Assembly: GCF_921293095.1 (NCBI RefSeq)
Contig: NC_060246.1
Span: 135,284,198 to 135,348,197 of the forward strand
Length of the DNA: 64,000 nucleotides
From: Ischnura elegans
Lineage: Eukaryota; Arthropoda; Insecta; Odonata; Coenagrionidae
Direction: 5' to 3'
Shown here: positions 11,946 through 20,837 of the stretch, one piece after another
Numbering within the stretch: the stretch's first letter is position 1
Layout of the letters: each line of letters begins with the position of its first letter
Notes under the pieces: generated by a model
The model's database searches: none
What the model was told of the DNA's origin: nothing
What the model saw: the letters and a program-made list of their open reading frames with translations, nothing else
Program-made: the position numbers and the translations under genes

Positions 11946-12641
11946 GGCCTGTTTACATAGTACATTAACCCGTACAAGTTAATGTCTAAATTATGAACAC
12001 CAAAATGCACCGTGTATTCACTCAACTTGTGCGTATGCATGAACAGAAAATAGAACCTGTTCAAATTTGGTTCATGCATTCATAGTCGGACTTAGGGGCA
12101 GGGGACGTGCCCCCCCCCTCCCCCAGATTCTTAAAAAATAGACAAAATTTGAATACGGTTATCGTAGGAGGATCTATGCCCCCCCAAACACTTAAAAAAT
12201 ATGCAAGATTTTTAATACAGTCCGGTTATCATTGCGTTCGTTTTGTATAACATGGTATCATTGTGCCCCCCCCCCCTCCAGAACAAAATCCTGGATATGG
12301 CCTTGCTTGTGCCCCCCGGAAAGAAATCATGGATCCGCCCCTGATGGTCATCATTACGTTCACTTTGTTTTGTTTATTACTCAAGGAGGCTCAATCATTT
12401 AATTGAATAAGAATAACTTTGAAATAAAAATAAAGAGAATTTTGTAAAGTCATTGTTATATCTTGTTTTTAATCTCAATTAAGACAAGATCTTTTGCCTG
12501 TCATGCCCTCTGTGCCCCTCCCAGAAAAAAATCCTTGATCTGCCCCTGCCTACATTCGTACACGCCCCGTTCCGGTCCACAAAAATCATTCATGCAAGCA
12601 GACATTAACTCTTACGTGTTAATGTATTAAGTAAATAGGCC
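11946..12641. mobile_element. Nested TIR element inside the Tigger-like transposon
   Basis: The ends are inverted: GGCCTGTTTACATAGTACAT on the left and, complemented, GGCCTATTTACTTAATACAT on the right, each followed by TTAA-containing repeats. It interrupts the Tigger transposase between its helix-turn-helix and catalytic parts. The target duplication is not clear, so the superfamily is unassigned. The middle (12081-12548) is poly-C-rich hAT-like material, itself probably a later insertion. Confidence 0.7.
12081..12548. repeat. Poly-C-rich hAT-like repeat, innermost layer
   Basis: It contains runs of 8-9 C, GGATCCGCCCCTG at 12331-12343 and a second similar end, GATCTGCCCCTG, at 12537-12548. 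The second half resembles the repeat at 30040-30240, sharing AAAAAAATCCT and TGCCTGTCAT. Ends of this type are common in arthropod hAT MITEs. No clean 8-bp duplication was found. Confidence 0.5.
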
Positions 12642-13921
12642 CAAAGGCCCTTGAGAAAAAGTATTTCCGCACAAGATTGGAAATCGAAGATTCCATGGCA
12701 TCTATAATGGTTGGTTGGATAGATTCAAAAATAGGTGCAGTCTTGTGTATAAGACGTTGAGTGGTGAAAGCAAAGATGTTAACATAAAGACCGCAACTCT
12801 GGTAAGAATCTGAATATATCAGAGTTCTGGAAGGTTACAGCCCAAAAGATGTTTTCAATGCAGACAAAAAAGGATTATTTTTTAAATTTTTGCTGCCATC
12901 AAAAACACTGTGCTTCAGAGGGAAATAATGTTATGGAATAATGCTTAGTGAACAATTAAAAAATTAACATTTCCAAAGCCAGTATATGAATAAAAGTGAA
13001 AATTCTCCATTTCCCACTATTTGCATTTTCCCGCAATTTACACTTTTTTTCTTGGGTCCCTAGAAAAGTGTAAATAAGGGGTTTTACTGTATGTCAAAAC
13101 TAGACGATGGTTTTAATATTTTTTTTCCCCTCTGAGACTTTGGGGGGGATCTATCCCATCATCCCCCCCCCATAGTTACGCCACTTACAAGGGTCACAAA
13201 GGGCTATATTCAGTAAAGGCTAAAATTAAAGTAGTTTTTGGAGACACTTACGGCCGTATTCATAGTTTCCTTAGTAAGCTACTAACGCCAAAGTAGCGTT
13301 CTAAGTAGTAGCATACTAGCAAAATGGTATTCATAGATCGTTAGTAAGGGCTACTAAGCTTAGTATGCTACTATCTTAGTAGCCGGTTCTTAGTCGCCCT
13401 CCGGCCTTGTCTATGGGAGCTACTAAATATGGCGGACTGTTGTGGATGATCGAACTCCGGTTTTATTTGTATACTGTTATAGAGTTTTTATGCATTTGTG
13501 CCAAAATGGAATACGAGAATCCATTCTTCAAGTAAGGCAGGCAACGTATGTAGTGTAATTGTTGACAGGAATTGAAAGTTTTTCGTAGCTGCGAGGAAGC
13601 TACGACTTGCAGTGAACTTGTGCCTCTAGTGTAAGTGAACACAATTTGTACATTCAATGCGCCCCTAAGTGAATTTATTGCATATAGACGATGAAGTAAA
13701 GAGTGAAGCGACAAGTGAAGTGATTTTTGAGAGTATGAGCTACGACAAAATTATTTATTTATTTCATACTAGTTTAACCATTTCAATCAAAGGTATCTAC
13801 TAGCTGTTACGAAGGGGATATGTTTCATATTTGAAGCAGTTGTTCTTTAGGGATACAGCAAACAATTATAAATTTTCATTCGTTTGTGCGCTTTTAATTT
13901 GTGTTTGATTATATTTTCAAA

Positions 13922-14992
13922 ATGGCGTCTTCAACCATGCTGCCGAATTGTGGCTCCTGCCAAAATCCTTTTCTATCAAGTGAAAAGTTGATTTACTGTG
14001 GTTTTTGCTCCACTATTGTTCACTCGAAGTGCTCTGGAATGGGTGAAATTCATTTGAAGGCCTTAAATGAGACCAATTTTCTGTTTTGGAAGTGTTTTCG
14101 CTGCCGAGTGAACAACTTCTCTATCGCCAATATGGCTGACGATATTGAATATCTCAAAGCCGAGATTGTGAAATTTAGGGAGAATCTAGCTGTGAACACC
14201 ATTAAGCCAAAGAAAAGTGTTACATTTGCGAAAGTTACTTCCGATAATGCTTGCAATGACACCGGTAAGCCTGTAGTAATTTCTCATGTGAACACGAATG
14301 GTGTTGCGTCATCCTCAAGCGAAACCGTTAATATTGTCACACCATCCCCTGTTATCTCAAATGAAATTCGAGAAATAAGTTCTAGTGTGAAATTAAGTGG
14401 TGTTATCTCATCTCCTGTTAATGACCGAAAACAGGAAACATGTTCTGAGAGCGATGTAAGTCATTCTGAAGTTGATCGTGATGGTTTCCGGACAGTGCGT
14501 TCTAAGAAAAGTATTAAGAAACAAAAAAACAGAAAAAATGGCGTGTTTGGCTCTATTACTCAGGCAGACAACCTCTGCAATAAGTTCTCCGGTTTCCCTC
14601 GCCGCGCATTGCTGTATGTGGGGCGAGTTCAACGAGAGGCTTCGCCTTCGGTAATCACTGGTTACCTAAGCAAAAAATTTCCTCAGTGTAACTTTCTGTG
14701 CGAGGATATTTATGTCGGTGAGCAACACCGCTCGTTTAAGGTTGACGTGCCTTGGAATCTGCGCGACGAACTTTTAAAAGGCGAGAATTGGCCCTCGGAC
14801 GTGTATGTGGGTAGATATTTCCCCCCAAAAAGTCGTGCTTCAGCTGAAGATGCGAATAATGTGATACATTCAGCCGTAGGCCATCCTTCTCTCGGCGTCG
14901 TCACCGAAGATTCATGTGAACATTCGGATGATAACTCAGTGAAACAACAGATTTTCGGTGACAACAGCATGAGTAAGGCTAAATTGTCCTGA
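13922..14992 (+). CDS. LINE ORF1 protein with PHD-like zinc finger
   Basis: The protein is predicted at 356 residues. ORF1 proteins of CR1-group LINEs bind element RNA and form the ribonucleoprotein needed for retrotransposition. Near the N-terminus a C4HC3 PHD-like pattern is visible: C10/C13, C26/C29, H34/C37 and C58/C61. The middle is Ser/Thr-rich and low in complexity. A basic stretch near residue 195 (SKKSIKKQKNRKN) may contact nucleic acid. The C-terminal part (RRALLYVGRVQREASPS onward) looks folded, but I do not recognise it. The start is the ATG in the context AAAATGGCG; the upstream GTG in the same frame is less likely. It stops 27 bp before ORF2. Confidence 0.85.
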   Translation: MASSTMLPNCGSCQNPFLSSEKLIYCGFCSTIVHSKCSGMGEIHLKALNETNFLFWKCFRCRVNNFSIANMADDIEYLKAEIVKFRENLAVNTIKPKKSVTFAKVTSDNACNDTGKPVVISHVNTNGVASSSSETVNIVTPSPVISNEIREISSSVKLSGVISSPVNDRKQETCSESDVSHSEVDRDGFRTVRSKKSIKKQKNRKNGVFGSITQADNLCNKFSGFPRRALLYVGRVQREASPSVITGYLSKKFPQCNFLCEDIYVGEQHRSFKVDVPWNLRDELLKGENWPSDVYVGRYFPPKSRASAEDANNVIHSAVGHPSLGVVTEDSCEHSDDNSVKQQIFGDNSMSKAKLS

Positions 14993-15019
14993 CTAACAGG
15001 CTCATATCCTGTTTCGTTG

Positions 15020-17872
15020 ATGGAACCGAATCAACAATTTTCTGCGGTCAAAATCGCTTCTTCTTTGAGCATTTTTTATATTAATGCTCAAGGTGTTCAA
15101 AATAAAGTGCTGTTGCTTGAGCAATTTGCTCATGACCGCGGTGTGGATGTACTCATCCTCAGTGAACACTGGCTGTCTGAAAACAACATTAGTGTGTTTT
15201 GTATTGATGGCTTTAATCTCATAACCTCCTTTTGTCGCCATGTTTATAAATGTGGAGGGGTAGCTATCTATGCTAAAGCTGATATTAATATTAAAAAACT
15301 GAAAATTAATAATTGTAGTGAAAAGACTTTTGAATGTGTTGCCTCATTGGTTAAAGTTAACCTCTCTGTTTTTGCTCTGATTGCTGTTTATCGTTCTCCG
15401 TGCAGTAATATCCAGGATTTTTTTAATGCTTTAATTGATGCTTTGCTGCATGCATGTGGTGTAAATGCAGATGGAATACTCTTGTTTGGTGATATGAATA
15501 TTAATTTTTTGGTAGAATCCTCCATCAAAACTGATTTTGTGAATTTGTTATCCTCTTTTGGTTTATATGTAGCTAATTCACAGCCAACCAGAGTAACTAC
15601 CAAATCAAGTACTTTGATTGACTATTTTATTACGAATGCCTCTTCATGTATCTCCTGTGATACCATATGTCCAGGTTTCTCAGATCACCTAGGTATTAAT
15701 GTTTTGCTGAGGTATACCTCAACCTGTAATAAGCCTGCTCAATTCTTCCCCAGACGATTTTTCTCTGCTGATGCCATCCAGGAGTTTGTTTGTGAGTTAT
15801 CAAGTGAGTCTTGGGAGGATGTATCACAGACTTCTGATGTTGATGCTAAATTTAAGGCCTTTTTAAATATATTCATGTCATATTTTGAAGCTTGTTTTCC
15901 CATTAGAAAAGTTAGAAAAAAACACCCTCACGGTGGATTCAAGCCCAATTCCCCTGAGCTGAAAGCCCTATCTGCTCATGTACGTGAACTTCATTACAGG
16001 AGTAAATTTGTTGACAACGCATTTCACAGTGCATATCTTGATGCTCTAAAGCAACTCAAGTCCCGTGTTATTGGCGAGAAGAAGGCTGCCATTAATAACT
16101 TTCTAAGTAAATCAACTAACATTATTAGAGATACTTGGAAAGTAATTAAGGAGAATACTAACTGCCCTGGCAGCACTAGCATTGATTTTGGAGGTATATT
16201 GGAAGATAACCCTGAAAATATTGCTGATAATTTTAACCAGCAATTTTGTTATTTGCCTCTTTCCAATCGGTCTACTCGACCTATTTTGCAGTGGAGGACT
16301 TCTCCTCACTCTTTTTTTCTACATCCCACTGACCCTCATGAGGTTCAAAGAACCATCATCTCCCTGGGTAATTCCTCACCCGGGCCTGATGGCATTCCTC
16401 CTAGTATTATAATAGCTTCATCAAACTTAATTGCTCCTCCATTGACTGATATCATCAATCTCTCATTCAGCTCTGGTGTCTTTCCCTCTGCCCTAAAGCT
16501 GGCCAGGGTAATTCCAATTCCCAAGAAAGGCTGCCCTTCAGAGTCTATTAATTACAGACCTATTTCCATTCTATCAACATTTTCAAAAATCTTTGAAAAA
16601 CTCTTCCATCATAGATTAATTAAGTACCTCCAGAGATTTAATTTAATTTCTGACTCTCAGCATGGTTTTAGAGCTGGCCGGTCCACTAATTCTGCTATTT
16701 TCGAGTTCCTAAATAATGTTATTCTTGGACTGAACAATAAACATCACATTTTAGGCATCTCTTTTGACTTCAAAAACGCTTTTAACAGTGTGGATCATGA
16801 AGTTCTCAAGTCCAAACTTCAGTGCTTGGGAATCACTAATAACTCTTATAATTGGATATCATCATTCCTTAGTGACAGATCGCAGTTTGTGAGTTACACT
16901 CATCAATCACTTGCAGGAGTGGTGGAAATTAAATCCAGTCCCTTGAAAGTACCGGTTGGAGTACCTCAAGGTTCTATCCTTGGTCCTCTACTGTTTCTCC
17001 TCTTCATTAATGATCTTCCTAAACACTTCTCATATTGCTCCACTGTTATGTATGCTGACGATACTTCTAATCTCTTATCCGCTAGTACTTTACCTCTCTT
17101 GGATCATTTGGCCTCGACTACAAAAGATGAGATGTTGCAGTGGTGCCACCTTAACAGAATGGTTCTGAATGAGGCTAAAACCACTTGTATTCTCTTTCGC
17201 AACAAGTTCTCTCATGAGATTCCTACTCTGCCTCCTCATTCGGATTTCTCCACCTCGTCCACCGTGAAATTATTAGGTCTACAGCTTGATGACACTCTTG
17301 ACTGGTCAACTCATGTTTTTGAAATTAATAAGAAACTTTCAGTAGGTATTTATATGATAAGGAAACTCTCTCCTCTTGTTTCTATATATGTTCTAAAAGC
17401 TGTGTACTTTGCCAAAGTACACTCACTATTGTCATATGGTATCATGTTTTGGGGTAACTCCCCTACTGCAGCTAAAGCCTTCTCTTTACAGAAACAAGCC
17501 ATTAAGGCCATCTGTAAAGTTCCAATACGAACAAGTGGTCGGCCACTGTTTGTGTCCCTCAAGATCCTCACACTTCCATGTGTTTACATTCTCTCATGTG
17601 CCATGTTTGTGAAGTGCTATCCGTATTACTTCCGTGTTAACTCTGATTTTCACAGTCACAACACTAGATCAAAAAGTGACATTCACAGTTATCTGTATTC
17701 ATTTAGACAATGCCAGAAGGGACCATATCACTCTATTGCTGCAATCTACAATAGGCTTCCCTCTGATATGAAATCCCTTTCCTCAAAAAAGGTTTTTAAG
17801 AATAGATTGAGAAACTTGCTATGTAACAAAGGTTATTATAGTGTCCAAGAATTTTTTAATGATATTTTATAA
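15020..17872 (+). CDS. LINE ORF2: endonuclease and reverse transcriptase
   Basis: The protein is predicted at 950 residues and carries out target-primed reverse transcription. The N-terminal ~230 residues are an apurinic-type endonuclease: YINAQG at the start, SEHWL, YRSP, GDMN (D158) and the catalytic SDH (D222, H223). The reverse transcriptase occupies roughly residues 450-730, with INYRPISIL, HGFRAGRSTNSA, motif A FDFKNAF (D583), VGVPQGSILGPLLF and the catalytic YADD (D680, D681). A thumb-like LLGLQLDD and a C-terminal region follow. No RNase H domain was seen, which argues against the I clade. All catalytic residues are present and the frame is uninterrupted. The exact clade within the CR1/Jockey group needs a phylogeny. 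Confidence 0.93.
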   Translation: MEPNQQFSAVKIASSLSIFYINAQGVQNKVLLLEQFAHDRGVDVLILSEHWLSENNISVFCIDGFNLITSFCRHVYKCGGVAIYAKADINIKKLKINNCSEKTFECVASLVKVNLSVFALIAVYRSPCSNIQDFFNALIDALLHACGVNADGILLFGDMNINFLVESSIKTDFVNLLSSFGLYVANSQPTRVTTKSSTLIDYFITNASSCISCDTICPGFSDHLGINVLLRYTSTCNKPAQFFPRRFFSADAIQEFVCELSSESWEDVSQTSDVDAKFKAFLNIFMSYFEACFPIRKVRKKHPHGGFKPNSPELKALSAHVRELHYRSKFVDNAFHSAYLDALKQLKSRVIGEKKAAINNFLSKSTNIIRDTWKVIKENTNCPGSTSIDFGGILEDNPENIADNFNQQFCYLPLSNRSTRPILQWRTSPHSFFLHPTDPHEVQRTIISLGNSSPGPDGIPPSIIIASSNLIAPPLTDIINLSFSSGVFPSALKLARVIPIPKKGCPSESINYRPISILSTFSKIFEKLFHHRLIKYLQRFNLISDSQHGFRAGRSTNSAIFEFLNNVILGLNNKHHILGISFDFKNAFNSVDHEVLKSKLQCLGITNNSYNWISSFLSDRSQFVSYTHQSLAGVVEIKSSPLKVPVGVPQGSILGPLLFLLFINDLPKHFSYCSTVMYADDTSNLLSASTLPLLDHLASTTKDEMLQWCHLNRMVLNEAKTTCILFRNKFSHEIPTLPPHSDFSTSSTVKLLGLQLDDTLDWSTHVFEINKKLSVGIYMIRKLSPLVSIYVLKAVYFAKVHSLLSYGIMFWGNSPTAAKAFSLQKQAIKAICKVPIRTSGRPLFVSLKILTLPCVYILSCAMFVKCYPYYFRVNSDFHSHNTRSKSDIHSYLYSFRQCQKGPYHSIAAIYNRLPSDMKSLSSKKVFKNRLRNLLCNKGYYSVQEFFNDIL

Positions 17873-18008
17873 ATGTTATTAGTGTTCAAGAATTTTTTGA
17901 TATTTTGTAAGCTGTGTTTTGTGATTCTTTTATGTCTCTCTGTATCTTGACGAAACCCATGGAAAATTGTATCCCGACGGAGTTAATAAATATATTATTA
18001 TTATTACT

Positions 18009-19250
18009 TATTCTAGTAACTTTATCGTGAGCCTTCGGCAGTGTTTACATTCCGCGTATTTCGTTGCACTGTTGTTTTTGTTTTGGTTACGGTACGAGTG
18101 ATAGTGGAGAGTGAGATTGGAAGTTTGTTGATGTTACAATTTCTGGTTTAAAAATTTGTTTCAGCCTATTTATTTCATTGTCTACGTAATGGTAATGTGA
18201 AATAGCATCAACTGATTCTAAATCATTAGTGATGAGTGGGAAGTGAGATGTGAAGAATTCTTTCGAACGTCAACGAGTGCAAATTCTTTTGGTGCGTGCA
18301 GAGTGATTGGAAAACTGATTATCATTGTTTACTAGAGTTACGTTATAGTGTTTTAAATTAAGTGTGAGTCAAGATTTTCATTGAACCAGTTGATTCAGAA
18401 TGTACGGATTATAAGTGTCATAAAGACAGCTCGTGAAACGTGAAGTGAAATGTTGTGTGCATTGTAGTGCTATTTGTGATATGATCAGCAATAAATAAGT
18501 AAAACAAGTTACGTTAATTATGCTTTGTTTTTTACATTATCCACCTCTAGTAAACTATATGCCGTATATTTCCGCACGCTGTAAATATTTGAAATATTTA
18601 AATGTAGCGAAACAGATTGTTGTTTCCTTGACTAACATTTTAGGAGTTGAAAACATATGTTACTAATTGCTCGCATGTAGGTGTTTGTAACGTAATAAAT
18701 GTGTATCATCCACACATTTATCTCAATGTTATTTTCTTAACGTTTCATTTCTGCATTGCAAAAGTTTTCGTTTCTACTCCGACATTGAGGTGTATTTCTG
18801 CTTTCCGAATACAGATATGTATAATACTGACGTTGCTAGTTATGTTTTTCCATACTAATCACGCATACACTAATGGAAACAAATATCAGAAGAGCAAACA
18901 ATATGCAATGTATATGATCAATAAATATACGGCCGTTTGTAAAGCAATAACTGCATCTTAAACATACAAATGCTTCGGTATTACTCATAAATCTACCCTT
19001 TCCCAAAGGTATTGCATAATTTTTGTGTACAGCAATCAAAAACTATGTCTGAGATGTGATATCACATCGAATTATCCATTATGAAGTAAAAATTTCAATG
19101 CATTTTGTTGAATCAATTTCTCTTGTTTGATAGTGTTACGCATTTTGCGCGCAGCGGAGGAGTCAGATGCAGTGTTGTCAAGCGTAGCCTAGCGGGTTGA
19201 ACCCAAATCGCTACCGAGTATCGGCTGCCGAGCTGGCTAGTAGTATACTA
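18009..19250. other. Non-coding interior of the Harbinger-like element
   Basis: AT-rich DNA between the LINE tail and the right subterminal repeats. No transposase or gene seen. Confidence 0.45.
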
Positions 19251-19388
19251 AGTTAGTAGCTCTTAGTAGCTCACATAATACAATCCATGAATACCATATC
19301 TTAGTAGGCGACTAAAAGGTCTTAGTAGCCGACTAAGTTAGTCGCCCTACTAGCGTGTTTAAGCGGAAATCTATGAATACGGCCGTTA

Positions 19389-20438
19389 ATAGTTATTGTC
19401 ATCTTTTTTGTCGCAGACTCTTATATGTAGCATCAGGACATTATTGAGTGTTCTGATCTGCAGGAGACGACCTCTGCTATTAATCAAGATATAAAGATTT
19501 GACAGATATTCGTGCAGTGAGAAGACATTCACAAGTTGTTTAATGCTGAGAAAACCTACACAGCCAGTGAACCTCCAGACAAAGTATATTAAGACCTTGG
19601 CTAGCCAGTCACATAACTTCTTTGGCAGCTAAAGCTTCTAATCATGCCAGGGCAATACAATGAGTTTTTCAACCATTGCGAGTAAAATAATGTGGCCATA
19701 TAGTCATAGCACAAATTTACAAATTTGTAAGGTGTGTTAGGTAAATTGATATCGTAAGCCATGAGAGTTTATAGTATGTAGTACATAACTGAACATGGCA
19801 GCAAAAATATGAACTGAAATTAATCCTTCCATGTCAAGATGGGTCAGGCAGTCACATTACAGTTACCAGAGTAATTATAATTTTAGCAATAAAAAATAGT
19901 AGGCAAATGCATGGAATAAATCTAAAACTTTTACCATCACCAATTCTTTGCCATTTTCAGAATACGTTAGGGGAAGCTTTTCTTCTTATTAGAAATAGCA
20001 ATGATTGAAGACTTTACCGATTGCATCAACTACAACCGCATCACTAAACATGTAAGGACAACTTTTAAGGGGCATAAAATTTGCCAAAAGCCATCGCAAA
20101 TGTTTTCTGACATCCAATACACTTAGATAAAATCAAATGTTGGCAAGTTTACTAGATAGAACCAAAAAATGGTGCACAAGAATCACTTCCACAAATTCCA
20201 CTGATAAATTTTCATAACTTGACTTAATTCCATGTTATCAGTCTTCATTAACATCTCAAAGCTAATAAATCTTGATAGTCTAGGTGGCTTGGCATGCAAG
20301 TATTGCTGATAATGATATGAAGAGGATAAAGCAAGAAAAGTTCTAAACGCATGTGTATTTATGGAATATAACAGTGTTTCTCTCCAACCACATTCAATTA
20401 TATCAATAAAAAAAACTCAACTAACCCAAGACGCTTAT
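19389..20438. other. Non-coding DNA downstream of the C16orf87 homolog
   Basis: It presumably contains the 3' UTR of the minus-strand gene ending at 20439. I did not find a convincing AATAAA close to the stop codon. No other gene seen. Confidence 0.45.
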
Positions 20439-20837
20439 CTAAGCTCTCCAACCAGCAGCAACTATCTTACGGTTGATCTCGGCAAGGACGGCAGAATATA
20501 GGAGACCCTTCTCAGGGGTGATGCCGGCCATGAGATCCTCTTCTTCCTCCTCTTCGATCATACCCACACTCACTGCGTTGCTTCCCCCTCTCCCACCTCC
20601 CCTCCCTCCCCCTCCTTTCCTTCTCCTCCTCTTCTTACCCGCCTGACCCCCACCCCTCGTGAGTCTCGCCCTCCCATCTCCTCGACCGCCCCTCGTTAGG
20701 GGCCCAGAGTCATCGTCTTCATCCTCCTCCCCCAGCTCCTCGTCATCGTCATCACCCCCTCCCTCCTCATCATCGTCCTCGCCTTTGAAAGCGCTGTTTT
20801 TATGGTGCCTCGGAGGGTTTGTCCGGACTTGTTTCGC
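20439..20837 (-). CDS. C16orf87: C16orf87 homolog, coding exon 3
   Basis: It encodes residues 92-223 and the TAG stop. The acceptor is TTTTTGCAG. After a short conserved start the exon has an Asp/Glu-rich run (residues about 110-134), an Arg/Lys/Gly-rich run (about 140-176), a second run of six glutamates, and the conserved tail GLLYSAVLAEINRKI. The low-complexity runs are lineage-specific relative to the human protein. Confidence 0.88.
   Translation of the reverse strand, partial: AKQVRTNPPRHHKNSAFKGEDDDEEGGGDDDDEELGEEDEDDDSGPLTRGGRGDGRARLTRGGGQAGKKRRRRKGGGGRGGGRGGSNAVSVGMIEEEEEEDLMAGITPEKGLLYSAVLAEINRKIVAAGWRA

Larger units (their letters stand above)
11610..12927 (+). pseudogene. Tigger/pogo transposase remnant, split by an insertion
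   Basis: The first piece (11610-11866) starts MEIRGEKRTFLTDERMKIL. A frame change near 11740 leads into PVSTFNTAVKNRDAI, typical of the CENP-B-type helix-turn-helix in Tigger transposases. The second piece (about 12690-12927) encodes WLDRFKNRCSLVYKTLSGES and GYSPKDVFNADKKGLFF. The family normally has NADETG at the latter site, whose aspartate is the first catalytic residue; the aspartate is present here but ET is KK. The DDE domain is cut off after CFRGK, and a repeat at 11946-12641 lies between the pieces. Frameshifts, insertion and truncation make it a pseudogene. Confidence 0.85.
10804..13089 (+). mobile_element. Tigger/pogo-like transposon, defective
   Basis: Ends are inverted: left CAGTAGAACCCCGTATTT and, on the complementary strand at the right, CAGTAAAACCCCTTATTT. 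It is flanked by TA (10802-10803 and 13090-13091). Additional GTATTT-plus-CCCGC motifs lie inside each end. The interior carries two pieces of a CENP-B-like transposase, separated by a nested ~700-bp element. TA targeting, the CAG start and this transposase type define the pogo/Tigger group of the Tc1-mariner superfamily. Confidence 0.92.
10741..13186. mobile_element. hAT-type MITE split by the Tigger-like insertion
   Basis: The DNA just left of the Tigger-like element (about 10755-10803, with TTAACTTTAAGC) and just right of it (13092-13186, starting GTCAAAACTAGAC and ending GTTACGCCACTT) together match the intact hAT-type MITE at 37216-37475 in the same order. The Tigger-like element therefore landed inside an older copy of that MITE. 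The left end is decayed, so its start is approximate. Confidence 0.65.
13900..18008 (+). mobile_element. CR1/Jockey-type LINE, both ORFs open
   Basis: This is a non-LTR retrotransposon with a PHD-finger ORF1 and an endonuclease-reverse transcriptase ORF2, 27 bp apart. It ends with AATAAATATATTATTATTATTA-type repeats, the microsatellite tail expected of this kind of LINE. The 5' boundary was not resolved: the 5' UTR probably starts somewhere between 13.4 and 13.9 kb. Neither reading frame has a stop or frameshift, and a truncated near-identical copy lies at 1466-2132, so the family was active recently. Confidence 0.88.
13251..19385. mobile_element. PIF/Harbinger-like non-autonomous element hosting a LINE
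   Basis: The left terminus CGGCCGTATTCATAG and right terminus CTATGAATACGGCCG are perfect inverted repeats. They are flanked by TTA on both sides (13248-13250 and 19386-19388), the 3-bp target typical of PIF/Harbinger. Inside both ends the motif CTTAGTAGC and variants are reiterated in both orientations. No Harbinger transposase is present. About 4 kb of the 6.1 kb is the nested LINE; the rest (13.39-13.9 and 18.0-19.2 kb) is non-coding. Confidence 0.8.
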
